Assembly (NCBI GenBank): GCA_018398585.1
Contig: JAGTTD010000018.1
Location: forward strand, 1,805,501-1,869,500
Direction of reading: 5' to 3'
DNA from: Simmondsia chinensis
Taxonomy: Eukaryota; Streptophyta; Magnoliopsida; Caryophyllales; Simmondsiaceae
Length of the DNA stretch: 64,000 bases
Shown here one piece after another: positions 54,722 through 64,000 of this stretch (the stretch's first letter is position 1; each line of letters opens with the position of its first letter). A program made the translations under genes and the position numbers. The notes below the pieces were generated by a model. The model made no database searches and had not been told where the DNA came from. It worked only from the letters and a program-made list of their open reading frames with translations.

Positions 54722-56943
54722 CTGCAGGGAAAACATCGATAGAGCACAATGTCTATCTTTTGTGATTGGGAGTAAAATGATAGAACTGCATTAAGCTATC
54801 AATAGCCTACACAATTCAGAGCATAGCTGCAGAAAACTTGAAAAATGCTAATGAGCGTCACGCAAGTCAGAGTTTTGAAGTCAGATTTGCGTTTCCAATG
54901 TGCATCAAACTTGAAAAAAGGACGATCCAAACAATCACATAATCAATTTGATGAGAAGATACATCTTAGATGATTTATTGGCTAATTATATCACTCAATT
55001 TAAATAATGATAGAATTGTGCGAACAATTTGGACTCAATTATCTTGACCTCAAGTTTCTTGGTTATTGCTTAATATTGACTCTCTTGCTAAATATGCTTT
55101 AACGGTTGCCACTATTTTTACTTGTACATCTAATATATAGTAATCTAGATACTTCCTCCATGCCCCCAATCTTAGAAACTTCTATGACTGCCCGCTCCTT
55201 GTTCCCACTTCCATTTCGGCTCCCACTTCCACATCAGGCAACTATGGTTCAGAATAATCTTCTAATGCCTATTTAGGACCCCACACGTAGAAGAAGCAAA
55301 GCTCCGAACTACCAGCTTCTTTATTGAATTGTAGAATAAAATGGAATACTCTTTTGAAAGCATAAACATCACTGCCAGCTTATGGTTTACATAATGATTC
55401 CATCATAGAATATCATAAGATGGTTTTTTTTGCTTGGAATTTATAAAAGCCATGTTCTGATCAACAAAAACTCCATCATAACAAACATTTTCCATGAAAG
55501 AGTCCTTGTTTCCGATTGCATGATCTTTTCTCATCCACCAAACAGACAATCTGATAGATCACTGCAATTCAAGGACAGACATAACCAAAAACGACAGATG
55601 ACACACAAATTCATGTATCCCAAGCTATCAGATCGGGGAACAGGTGCCACTAGTGACTTTGAAAATTCTTGAAGACTAGTATTGATTTGTACCACCAGTC
55701 CTTGTTAAAAGTAAGATTACATCTAATAATTTTTATAAATTTTCTCTAACCCATAAAATGTTTTGTAAAACTTGTACTGTAAATAACTTTTCCAATGTAT
55801 CTAGGTTTTGTAGTATTTTCTAACACCATCATATTCCAATTCTCTGTGTTCCTATTTTTCACTCCTTAGTATATGTGCATTTTTCTATTTTTGTTCATAA
55901 GAACTTTGTGTCATCTACTCTTATCACTACCCCCGACCCAAAAAAAACATTTCTAAATCTGCCACTAATGACACAAAGCACGACAGAAGATATCATATAA
56001 AAGGAACAAACTAAATCAGCTGAAGAACTATCAAATTAAACTCGGAAATAATAAACACTAATTGCCACACTCCTATTCTTCCTAACACTAATCTCAACGT
56101 TTTGATTCTCCTTACTATCTTCACGAAACGTACAAATGAAATGCAATGACACCAAATACAAAGCTAAAATCCATGGATTTTCCACAATTCTTACAATATA
56201 TCACCACATGAACAAAACGAAGCAAAAATCGAACTTTGAAAACCCAAACTCTCAAAACTCTAGAACAGTGATATTCCACAACATTGACAATACACTTAGC
56301 TATGAATCTCTATCAATTATCACTAGACAAACAAAAAGAACCAAAAATCACATGAAAACCCCAACTTTCAAACATACAGAACAGTGAAACTCCAAGACAT
56401 TGACGATACAATTAGCTATGAATCTCTATCAATTATCAACAGACCAATAAAACAAAGCAAAAATCGAACTTTGAAAACCCTAACTTGCGAAAATTCCAGA
56501 ACAATGAAATTTCAAGACATCAACGATACAATTAGCTATGAATCTTTATCAATTATCACTAGACGAACCAAACAAAGCAAAAAAATCTAACCTTGAAAAT
56601 TTCAAACACTCCAGAACAGTAAAATTCCAAGATATTGAGGACACAATTAGCTATGAATCTATCAATTGTCACCAGACGAACAAAACGAAGCAAAAATCGG
56701 ACATTGAAAACCCTAACTTTCAAACACTTCAGAACAGTAAAATTCCAAGACATTAACGATACAATTAGCTACGAATCTCTATCAATCATCACCAGAAGAA
56801 CAAAACGAAGCAATGTTCAAACATTGAAAACCCTAACTTCCGAACACTGTAGAACAGTGAAATTGCACGACATTGACGATACTCATAGCTATGAATCTCC
56901 ATTAATTTATGCAAAGAAGTAGAGAGAGAAAAAGAGCGAATAC
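54722..56943 (-). other. Leader intron of the eS17 gene
   Basis: The donor CAG then GTATTC is at 56943-56942, after a CT-rich first exon (ending 56944). The acceptor TTTTCCCTGCAG is at 54733-54722. The 5' UTR continues for 25 nt to the ATG. Plant ribosomal-protein genes often carry leader introns that raise expression. Nearest the donor is the 118-bp minisatellite at 56145-56905. The remainder is unremarkable AT-rich sequence with no coding signal. Confidence 0.75.
56145..56905 (-). repeat. Minisatellite of about 118 bp in the eS17 leader intron
   Basis: Six good units plus a degenerate one. The word AGCTATGAATCT (one unit has GCTACGAATCT) recurs from 56298, with spacings of 116, 120, 115, 118 and 120. 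Each unit contains CGAACTTTGAAAACCCTAAC and AGAACAGTGAAATTCCAAGA variants. Short overlapping frames here, all reading DTISYESLSII-like text, are repeat artefacts. Confidence 0.9.
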
Positions 56944-57039
56944 CTGAGAGAGAGAGAGAGAGAGAGAGATCTTGCAATTGTTGCGGCAATTCAGAGAAAA
57001 GAAAGGAGGCAGTTGAGATTTAAAGATAGTGGGGCTAAA

Positions 57040-57131
57040 TTAGGGTTTTAGTGGTACTTCTGTTGAGAAATTTTGGGCCCGTTTTGGAGTTTGTTGTGGG
57101 CTTAACCTTTCAAGTGGGCCTCAGTAGCCCA
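57040..57131 (-). promoter_or_regulatory. eS17 promoter: telo-box and site II elements
   Basis: A telo-box AAACCCTAA (complement of 57040-57048) lies about 95 bp upstream of the first donor. Site II motifs TGGGCC/TGGGCT or complements occur at 57074-57079, 57097-57102, 57115-57120 and 57126-57131. Telo-box plus site II is the established promoter signature of plant ribosomal-protein genes, where TCP factors bind site II. The transcription start is inferred near 57000-57030. No convincing TATA box. Confidence 0.75.
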
Positions 57132-57289
57132 AATATTGAGTTATTTATACTATTTATTTGTTTTTTTTTTTTTAAAAACACTAAAAGGCCTACTATTTAT
57201 TTCTAATGTTGGTAGTATGTTTATTAAAATTGATTTTAATTTTTATATAAAATAGTATCTGATATTTTTTATTTAGTTAAATAATTCTT

Positions 57290-57735
57290 ATTAAAAATTG
57301 TCTAAAATTTAGGTATGATTTAAAAAAAAACTATCTAAATTTTTTAATTTTTCAAATTTACAGCTAAACTTTCAAAAAAATTTCAATATCATACCTTAAT
57401 ATGACACCATCAATGTTTGTTTGTTTTTTCTAACATGAAATTTAAAAAAATATTTTTTTTGAATATATGAATTATATTTCTAAATATTTAAAGTATTTTT
57501 TGAAATTTCTACAAAATTTTTAGATCTTTAAAATATTTTAAATGCAAATTCCATATTTTCTTAATTATTTTCTTTTCTTTTAGAATGCCACATCATTAAA
57601 AAGTAATTGATGCTAATGACGACACATTAAGCTAAATTTTTTTTGAAAGTTTAGATATGACTTTAAAAAATTAGAAAATTTAAATAATTTTTTAAAATCG
57701 TAATTAAAATTTATGTAATTTTTAGTAAAAAAAAA
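57290..57735. mobile_element. F3 long-TIR element
   Basis: AAATTTAGGTATGATTTAAA and TCTAACATGAAATTT on the left are matched by inverted AGAATGCCACATCATTAAAA on the right, with a shared F3 core. 57740-58290 is AT-rich with no gene seen. Confidence 0.55.
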
Positions 57736-58290
57736 AAGCCTAATTAAATTGGTCTCACATTGTTTTTTTTTTTTCTTTATAATAGTGCCTTATTTTTTAT
57801 TTTATGAAATAAATGGTATTCCACCTAATGAGCAACGGTAACACTAGATAAAATTTAAAAGATGACAGATCTATTTTATTATAAAATAAAATATAAGAGA
57901 CTATTGTAAATAAAGGAAAAGATAATTTGATTTGAATAAACTTACAAACATGACAGACCATTTCAAGTAAAATATGAGAGATCGGTTTGAACAAATTTAA
58001 AAACATCAAGAACCATAAAAGTTAAGAACTCCCGAAATATTAACACAACTTCCTTTCGGTTTGAATTTACTTTTAGTTTCTTTATGACTCAAAATCATTT
58101 CTCATAGTGTTCAGTTTTCACTTAATCACCATATCTTAACCTTTCAATACGTGAAAGGTTTGCGTGCCTAAATACTGAAAGACAATCCTTTAACTTTAAA
58201 TTTACTTTTAGTTTGCTATTGAATTTAGGGTAATTTTGTTATTCTCAAGAGGCCTTAACTCTAGCTTTGATAAGAATTATCCTAATAATA

Positions 58291-58468
58291 ATCGTTGCCT
58301 CAGTGGTAAAAGGCAAGTCAAGATAGAGTATTATTTTAGGGCAAAAAGTCTGAGTTCAATTCCCCCTTGAACCTCTCTCTGAGGAATCCTTAACTTTACT
58401 GGCCTTTATTGTGTGAGATTTACTCGATAACTGGATTCCTCATCAGCAAAAAAATAATAATAATAAAA
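58291..58468 (+). mobile_element. tRNA-derived SINE, second member
   Basis: A-box TGCCTCAGTGGTAAA (58296-58310) and B-box GAGTTCAATTCCCC (58352-58365). The body AACCTCTCTCTGAGGAATCC is shared with the SINE at 33415, and the tail is A-rich with AAT units. Confidence 0.8.
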
Positions 58469-58740
58469 GTAGTTGTGTCTTTAATAGTATCTTCTTTTTA
58501 AGCCGATGTAAGGAAAAATATATTGGCTTCCTTTTTTGGGTTGGTTTATACGATTAAGACATCACTCCCTTGACAAGCCATCTGAAATAGTATCAAAGCT
58601 AAACCAAGCTCGATAAAGCTTTATTCAACTTAGCTTCTAGCTTCTTCTTCTTCGTGGAAGGGAAGTTAATTTCTCCTCAATGCAGGAAAACACTTTCCAT
58701 ATTTATAATTTATTACTATGAAGTTATGCACCAAAGAAGA

Positions 58741-58920
58741 TACCAACACGCCATCACCGGATCTCATTCGAACTCCGAAATTAAGCGTGCCAGGGCGAGA
58801 GCAGTAACAGGATAGGTGACCTCCTAGGAAGTCCTCACCCTCAGGTTGGGGGCACTCGAAAACAGCCTCTCTTACATCCGGCCCCCAAGACCTTGCTTAG
58901 GCGGGAGCCCTTGGGGCACT
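58741..58920 (+). mobile_element. 5S-headed SINE, copy 5 (subtype II, 3' end replaced)
   Basis: TACCAACACGCCATCACCGG, TTAAGCGTGCCAGGGCGAGA and GACCTCCTAGGAAGTCCTC, then ACCCTCAGGTTGGGGGCACT as in copy 2. Part of the body is deleted (CTCTTACATCC). The element is cut at GGGGCACTGA by the Tourist-like MITE at 58923. Confidence 0.85.
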
Positions 58921-58922
58921 GA

Positions 58923-59646
58923 GGCTCCGTTTGTTTTAACGGAAGTACTTTTCCGACGGAAAACGTTTTTCTTTGGAAAATGTTATTCTCGTTGAGGTTT
59001 TCCGCTGTTTGTTTCAACGGAAAACATGTTTCCATATTTTGATACTCCTTGCTTGTTCTAAAGGAATCATCTTTTACCAATCATCTTATACCTGGTTATA
59101 GGATAATATAAGTAGCAATACAAAATAGTTGAAATTATTTAGACTTTGTACAATTGTAGAATTATTACGAAGATACCCTGAGGTTTAAGCATTTATTAAT
59201 ATTATGGCATTTGAATGTATATAATAACATACCCTGAAGTTGAATATTTTACCACTCAGGTACCATACATCAAAATTTGATAAATTTTTATAAGAATCTG
59301 ACCAAATATAAAAATGCTAATATAATACATAATTACGATAATATTTACAAGTCACGTCAATATTTTTAGAAAGTTACGATAAAAAGTTCGTCGTATATTA
59401 ATTTAAAAACTACCTAAATATGGCCGAAATCATATGCCGTTTTAGCATTTTTAGGAAAAATCTAATGTGAATACTATATATTGTCGCAACATATTTCTAG
59501 GTTACTTGGAATAATGACTTCGCCTCTTTTAAAAGGGAAGACATTTTCCCCCATTTGAAGGAAAACGTCACCAATCTTGTGCCAAACAACGGAAAAGGGG
59601 AAAAACACTTCATAGAATATGGTTTTCCCCCTAAACAAACGGAGCC
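58923..59646. mobile_element. Tourist-like MITE of 724 bp inserted in the SINE tail
   Basis: The ends GGCTCCGTTTGTTTTAACGG and GGCTCCGTTTGTTTAGGGGG (right end reverse complemented). TGA flanks both sides (58920-58922 and 59647-59649), a 3-bp duplication as for PIF/Harbinger. F4-like sequence (about 59165-59500) is nested inside, so the original element was smaller. Confidence 0.75.
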
Positions 59647-60354
59647 TGAAATTATGCAAAGAAACAGTAAAATTGGGACTCAAACTTGTGAATTAAGAAC
59701 CACATATGAAATGAAAACATTGGTCCAAAAAGTTGCACAAAACATTACCATATACAACAATCATCAGTTCGAAGAGTACCCATGTAGTTTTATTTTGCTC
59801 AGGAAGTTACCAAGACAACTTCAGTGCTCACTCCTTGTGACTTTCTCCCTCTGGCTTCTGGCATAGTAAGAAAAAGATAGTAATAGTCAGTATACTCGGA
59901 ATCGGAACACGTCAACGAGGCTTTACGATAAGAGGTTTTAAGTTCAAATCTGATTTGCCCCAACCCCACTTAATTCCCGAGATAATGAGAAAGGGAAAGG
60001 TAGCGTGGAAAACTCATTACGGTTTTCAAATATATAAAATTGAAAAATATGTGTAAGTGATCTCAGTTTTTCAATTTATTGAAAATTGAAGACCACGAGC
60101 ATATAACTAATAAATGTAAATCCAAAAACCCAATTTGAAACTAATTCAAAAAAGTATGGTAACTAATCCAAAAACAACCGATTCGAGTATCTCCAATCTG
60201 TGAAAATCCGAAAATTGGTTCAGGATCAAATACCACTTTTGGATACATTGTTTTGAAGTGCATCTTGTTTACTCATAACATTTGAGGACAACGGCGTGAA
60301 GAAACCAACTATCTTATAAGTTTAAGCTAATTGAAGAACGCAAAAGATTCTCCT

Positions 60355-60379
60355 CCCCCCCCCCCCCCCCCCCCCCCCC
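60355..60379 (+). repeat. Poly(C) run of 25 bp
   Basis: A homopolymer C tract after TTCTCCT, ending in CGGGAAC. Run length is uncertain in any sequencing technology. Together with the flanks it is otherwise unremarkable. Confidence 0.9.
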
Positions 60380-60399
60380 GGGAACAAATTGAGAATGTC

Positions 60400-60592
60400 C
60401 AATAGGTTTGAAGTGTGAATAGTGCACATGCCCACTTCATACCCTGTGTTTAAATTACGCTAATCTAGAAAGTACAGTCTATAGGGATTCAAACACGTGA
60501 CTTCTTAGGTAACAAGACCTTGATACCATGTTACAAAAACTATCTCAAAAGTTCAAGTAAATGGGCGAAGACCTAACATTAGAATGTAAAGG
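60400..60592 (-). mobile_element. TRIM relic, minus strand
   Basis: CACTTCATACCCTGTGTTTA, GATTCAAACACGTGACTTCT, and TTGATACCATGTTACAAAAA (PBS complement) in the same order as the other minus TRIM copies. Confidence 0.5.
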
Positions 60593-60959
60593 CAAAAATA
60601 ACGATAAAATCATGTTGCAGTAGAAGCATCATTCGTGACGTGGATTAGCCAGCATCCAAATTGGCGCCACTATCAAAGCATGATTTTGATTGGTTGAATC
60701 GTCCACCTTTGACTACCTTACATTGGAGGTCAAAGGTTTGATCCATCAACCTTCAGATTTGATAAGTCAAATAAGTCAAACGGGCAAACTTGACGTCTTT
60801 TATGTATATGCTATTACGCATACAGACACGCCACTCCATGCTAGCTTATTAAGATCCCGCAAAGTTATTCTCGAAGACAACAATGAGGTTATTATTAAGG
60901 TCATTATGTGTTCATATGAGGTTCGGCCGATATCTTGAATCTTGTAGAGGACATTCATG

Positions 60960-61130
60960 ATTAGTAAAATGTGACCAGATTTCCATTAATCAATTCTACA
61001 GAGCAGCCGATAAATTGGCGGATTGGACAGCGAATTCGGGATATGGGGGCTCCAGTATCTTTGTGCGGCATTACTCGCTGGACAGAGTACTCTCTTCTCT
61101 CATCTGTGCTGATGCTTTAGGATTCTCTAT
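60960..61130 (+). pseudogene. Possible RNase H-like remnant of a LINE
   Basis: The frame DQISINQFYRAADKLADW resembles the end of plant LINE-associated RNase H domains, where a YRE(A/G)N-x-x-AD-x-LA motif is usual. Upstream sequence is broken by stops. A short match, so chance is possible. Confidence 0.3.
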
Positions 61131-61433
61131 GCATAAGACAATCCTAAAGCAACCTATTCTCACCATTAAAAAAAAAAAAATTACACATAAAGTTTGGCAA
61201 TTCAAAACCTAGTGGTGCCACATGAGTTTATCATTTATCAGAGGACATAACTGAGAAGATGAACTCATGCATTTCTTACAGCGAGCTAAGCCTCAAAAAC
61301 TTTATCATGTTTGCCAAAATGCAAACTCAAAGGTCTCTTAAAACACAGATGGGGCAGCAGGAAGGGCATAAACACGACGATAAGACATGGCGTAGACAGA
61401 GATAGCATAAAACTACGAGAAACATTGTCATGG

Positions 61434-61560
61434 GCTCGAGGCCTTGGTCTAGTAGCAAAAAAAGTTCGAACTTCAAGCCTCGGGACAAGAGGCCCCAGGT
61501 TCAAATCCTCTCTACCTAAACCCAGTTACCTACCAAATATAATTTTTGATAAACGAACAG
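61434..61560 (+). mobile_element. tRNA-related SINE, different family
   Basis: A-box TGGTCTAGTAGC (61445-61456), B-box AGGTTCAAATCC (61498-61509), and a body CTCTACCTAAACCCAGTTAC. The A-B spacing of about 45 nt is as in a Leu-type tRNA-like head. Confidence 0.5.
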
Positions 61561-61890
61561 CAAGAGTTCCACAACTATGTGAAACTTACTTTGTACCCCT
61601 AAAATCTCATGACGGGCTCCTTTGTCGAGTCTTTGTTGTTTTATATGTTCAAGAAATCTCATTTTGCCAACAATTGGTTTTCTAACAATACCACAACTCT
61701 ACAGCAACTCTCATTGTTTCCACAGCAAAACGCATCGACACCAAAATGACGGTAGGTATAATATTATTCTAGTGATACATTGTTTTTTTGAGTACAAGTA
61801 ATACATTGTTGATGCCATATATTTTGGCAGTATATACTTCGAATCACAACCTCCACAAACACATAAGAAAGTTTAAATTGGCCTCACCTC

Positions 61891-62301
61891 TAGGGCATAA
61901 ATGAGCCGAGGCGGCTCACGAGAAGCTCGGCTTGATAGAGCCAAATGAACCTCGAGCCTGTAGGCTCGCGAGCCTAAATGAGCCTGATTTAATATGATTT
62001 ATTAGCTTAAATATGTCAAATCACGCCAAGATTGAGCGTAAATGAGCTGAGCATGAGCCTAACAAGCCTACATTGAGCTTAAATGAGCCTAAAATCGCAA
62101 GTTCAGTTCAGAGCTTATTAGGTCGGGTTCAAGCCAGGTTGAATCAAGAGAGCCCGAGCCTATGACAAGACAAGCTCGAGCTTGAATCTTTCAATCTCAA
62201 CAAGCTTTGACCCGAACTGAAGCCGAGCTAAATATAAATGAGCCAAGCCTCGAGCTTGACTGGCTCGGGCTCAGCTCAGCTTCGGCTCAAATAGAACCCT
62301 A
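61891..62301. mobile_element. hAT-type word-repeat element
   Basis: Begins TAGGGCATAAATGAGCCGAG and ends TCAAATAGAACCCTA. The flanks CTCACCTC / CTCATTCC match at 5 of 8. The interior has GAGCCTAAATGAGC words. Confidence 0.65.
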
Positions 62302-62394
62302 CTCATTCCAAAGGAAAAACAAGAACCTTGTTTCCTAGAGCCTTATCATTCATATTCTATTACCATCAACTTAATATCACAACTATTTCTTGGG

Positions 62395-62900
62395 TTTATA
62401 TGTGGAATCTGATTGTATTGGCCTTATACATAGAATAGAGGATTAAGTCAATCCAATTGAGATCCGTGGCTCACTAAGGTTTAGTGTGTGACTATGCAAC
62501 TCTATATACAACCACAACAGACCCAGTGCCATGTAACTCCCTCCCTCCCTCCCTCCCTCCCTCTCTCTATATATACATATATACATTACAAAGGTAATGA
62601 CAAACAGCTTTAGAACCTTCCATAACGGACTGAGAATCCCAAGGAATTAGCTTTGATGATAGAAAAAAGGGCTCTATCCAGCAGACACTGCCACATTGAA
62701 AGGTCAAATCCCCTAAGATCTAAATTTGCTAGCCAATCCACTGGTCTATTAGCTTCCTGGAAACAATAATTAAACGTGACCTAGACATACTAATAACTGA
62801 TCATGGGGTGTGCATAATGAGTATGGTTGTAGCCTTGAGACGTTTCATGTAATCTTTCTTCAGATATAGTGAAAGTGTTGTGCTCCCTCCATAGACATGG
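62395..62900 (+). repeat. Copia-like LTR relic with an insert, (CTCC)n run and SINE tail
   Basis: ATAGAGGATTAAGTCAATCC and GTGTTGTGCTCCCTCCATAG match the relics at 22209 and 45700. Inside are a SINE tail (ACAACAGACCCAGTGCC, 62513-62529) and CTCC/TCCC repeats at about 62536-62566. Confidence 0.4.
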
Positions 62901-63157
62901 GCTTCAGCTCAACCACACACATTTGGTGTTTCTTGTTTTCCCTTTTTCTCTATAGTGTACTCGTTATTTCGATTCGAGATTTAAGTATATGCGATTCGAT
63001 GCTAACACCAATGTTGCAAGCAGAAAGAATCAAATGTCTACATATATATACCTACATTTTCTTCACCAGTGATCAGCCAGCAAGTCCAAAACCAGAACCA
63101 AAATGATTGCATAATAAAACAATTAAATTCAAAATTTTCAACTCATTAATTAAGTAC

Positions 63158-63241
63158 CTTGTCACCACTTTCTTTCTCTTTCTCAGTTTTCTCTTTCTCA
63201 AGCTTTTGTTTCATTTTCTCCATCCTCTCCTTCTCCATTTT
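63158..63241 (-). CDS. Lys/Glu-rich internal exon of an unidentified gene
   Basis: The minus strand shows acceptor TTACAG, then 28 in-frame codons starting KMEKERMEKMKQKLEKEK and ending ESGDK, then donor GTACTT. Lys plus Glu make up more than half. The pattern predicts a charged coiled coil. The flanking exons were not found in the window; the 5' part of the gene probably lies beyond 64000. I do not recognise the protein. A chance open frame with splice-like borders cannot be excluded. Confidence 0.45.
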
Positions 63242-63509
63242 CTGTAACCAATCAAATTAAATTCATCAAATAAAGCCCAGTGCCTATTAGCTCATCAATA
63301 AAATACAAAGCCCTTTGAAGAAAAATAGAAAAAAGAAAAAAAAATTTGTAAAAACAAGAATTTCAGAAACAGAAGCACTGAGGAAACATCAAATGGTGAA
63401 CTTGTATTTGTCACCCTTCACTCAAACAATACTCAATGGAACTTGTTGAGATATCAACTATACTAACAATTTAATTCGATAGGAAAATTTTAATGAATAA
63501 TTTTATAGT

Positions 63510-63960
63510 GGAACATGCCTCAGATGCCATAAGCCCACTCCTTATCATATATTAATATTAAGGCTTTGTTTGTTATGGTGGAAATATTTTTACAGCACAT
63601 TCCTACAGTTTTAATATTGGTGGCCATTCAGAAACAGCCTCTTTACAGGATAACATACTGTAGGGATAAGGCTGCGTAAATCTTACCGTCCCTAGGAAAA
63701 GACATTTTTCTTCACAAAACTAAAAATATTTTCGTGTTGATCTCAAGACCAATATCTCACTTCAACCTTAATTTAATCAAGCGCGAGTCACATATCACAT
63801 AGATAATAACACTATTTTCTTTATCTAAAAAAATAAAAATTTTAACAAAATAATATTTATCAACGAAACTATTTAAAGAAGCCTAAGAGAGGAGTTGTTG
63901 GTATTTGAACTCGATCAAAAAAGCTCTAATATCATGTAAAGAGTTTATACTCCAGCATTT
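63510..63960 (-). repeat. TRIM relic interrupted by other repeats, including a SINE-body piece
   Basis: ATGCCATAAGCCCACTCCTT near 63530 and ATTTGAACTCGATCAAAAAA to TAATATCATGTAAAG near 63905 are the two halves of a minus TRIM. Between them is AGAAACAGCCTCTTTACAGG to GGGATAAGGCTGCGTAAATC, a plus-strand fragment of the SINE body (63630-63690). Confidence 0.4.
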
Positions 63961-64000
63961 TCTATCAAAATTAATTTTATCACTTAAAAACCCTAGAATT

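Noticed and set aside
56136..56922. Overlapping frames with repeated DTISYESLSII text
   Set aside because: They are translations of the 118-bp minisatellite in the eS17 leader intron and switch frame between units.

Overview
This is a stretch of a plant nuclear genome, almost certainly a eudicot. It is AT-rich, its genes are interrupted by many canonical GT-AG introns, and transposable elements fill most of the rest. Four host genes can be read in full: the exocyst subunit EXO70A1 (+, 12 coding exons, 16550-27969), a small NTF2/SnoaL-like protein (+, 31530-39621), an OVATE-family repressor with one intron (-, 41824-43089), and cytosolic ribosomal protein eS17 (-, 54270-54695, with a 2.2-kb leader intron and a telo-box/site II promoter near 57.1 kb). 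One Lys/Glu-rich exon of an unidentified gene lies at 63158-63241 (-). These genes do not form an operon or pathway.

Region by region. 1-1726: 3' end of a Tat-like Ty3/gypsy element with an antisense ORF and its 3' LTR. 3352-14823: an old tandem duplication of about 3.6 kb. Each half carries a two-exon mini-gene (84-88 codons) whose promoter plus start-codon region has also been amplified as a roughly 210-bp tandem array. The first half has gained a 350-bp Tourist-like MITE and the second half a 4.24-kb Ty1/copia element; the other half preserves the empty site in each case. 14.7-15.4 kb: a third exon-1 copy split by a Mutator-like MITE. 16-28 kb: EXO70A1, with introns full of TE relics. 28-31.4 kb: nested non-autonomous DNA elements. 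31.4-39.6 kb: the NTF2-like gene, whose first intron holds a 79-bp minisatellite and stacked insertions. 39.7-54.2 kb: the OVATE gene in a TE-rich desert. 54.2-57.1 kb: the eS17 gene, with a 118-bp minisatellite beside its leader-intron donor. 57.2-64 kb: more TE relics.

The most interesting signal is a SINE family whose 5' head is a nearly complete 5S rRNA, joined to a body and a (TTG)n tail. Six 5S-bearing copies and about eleven body-only fragments are present. Two copies are flanked by 17-18-bp target-site duplications, as expected for retrotransposition rather than for 5S rDNA. Other notable features are hAT-type elements built of short reiterated words between TAGGGGTGTA-like ends, and the promoter/exon-1 tandem array.

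All identifications were made by reading the sequence. No database search was run, and TE boundaries given as approximate are estimates.
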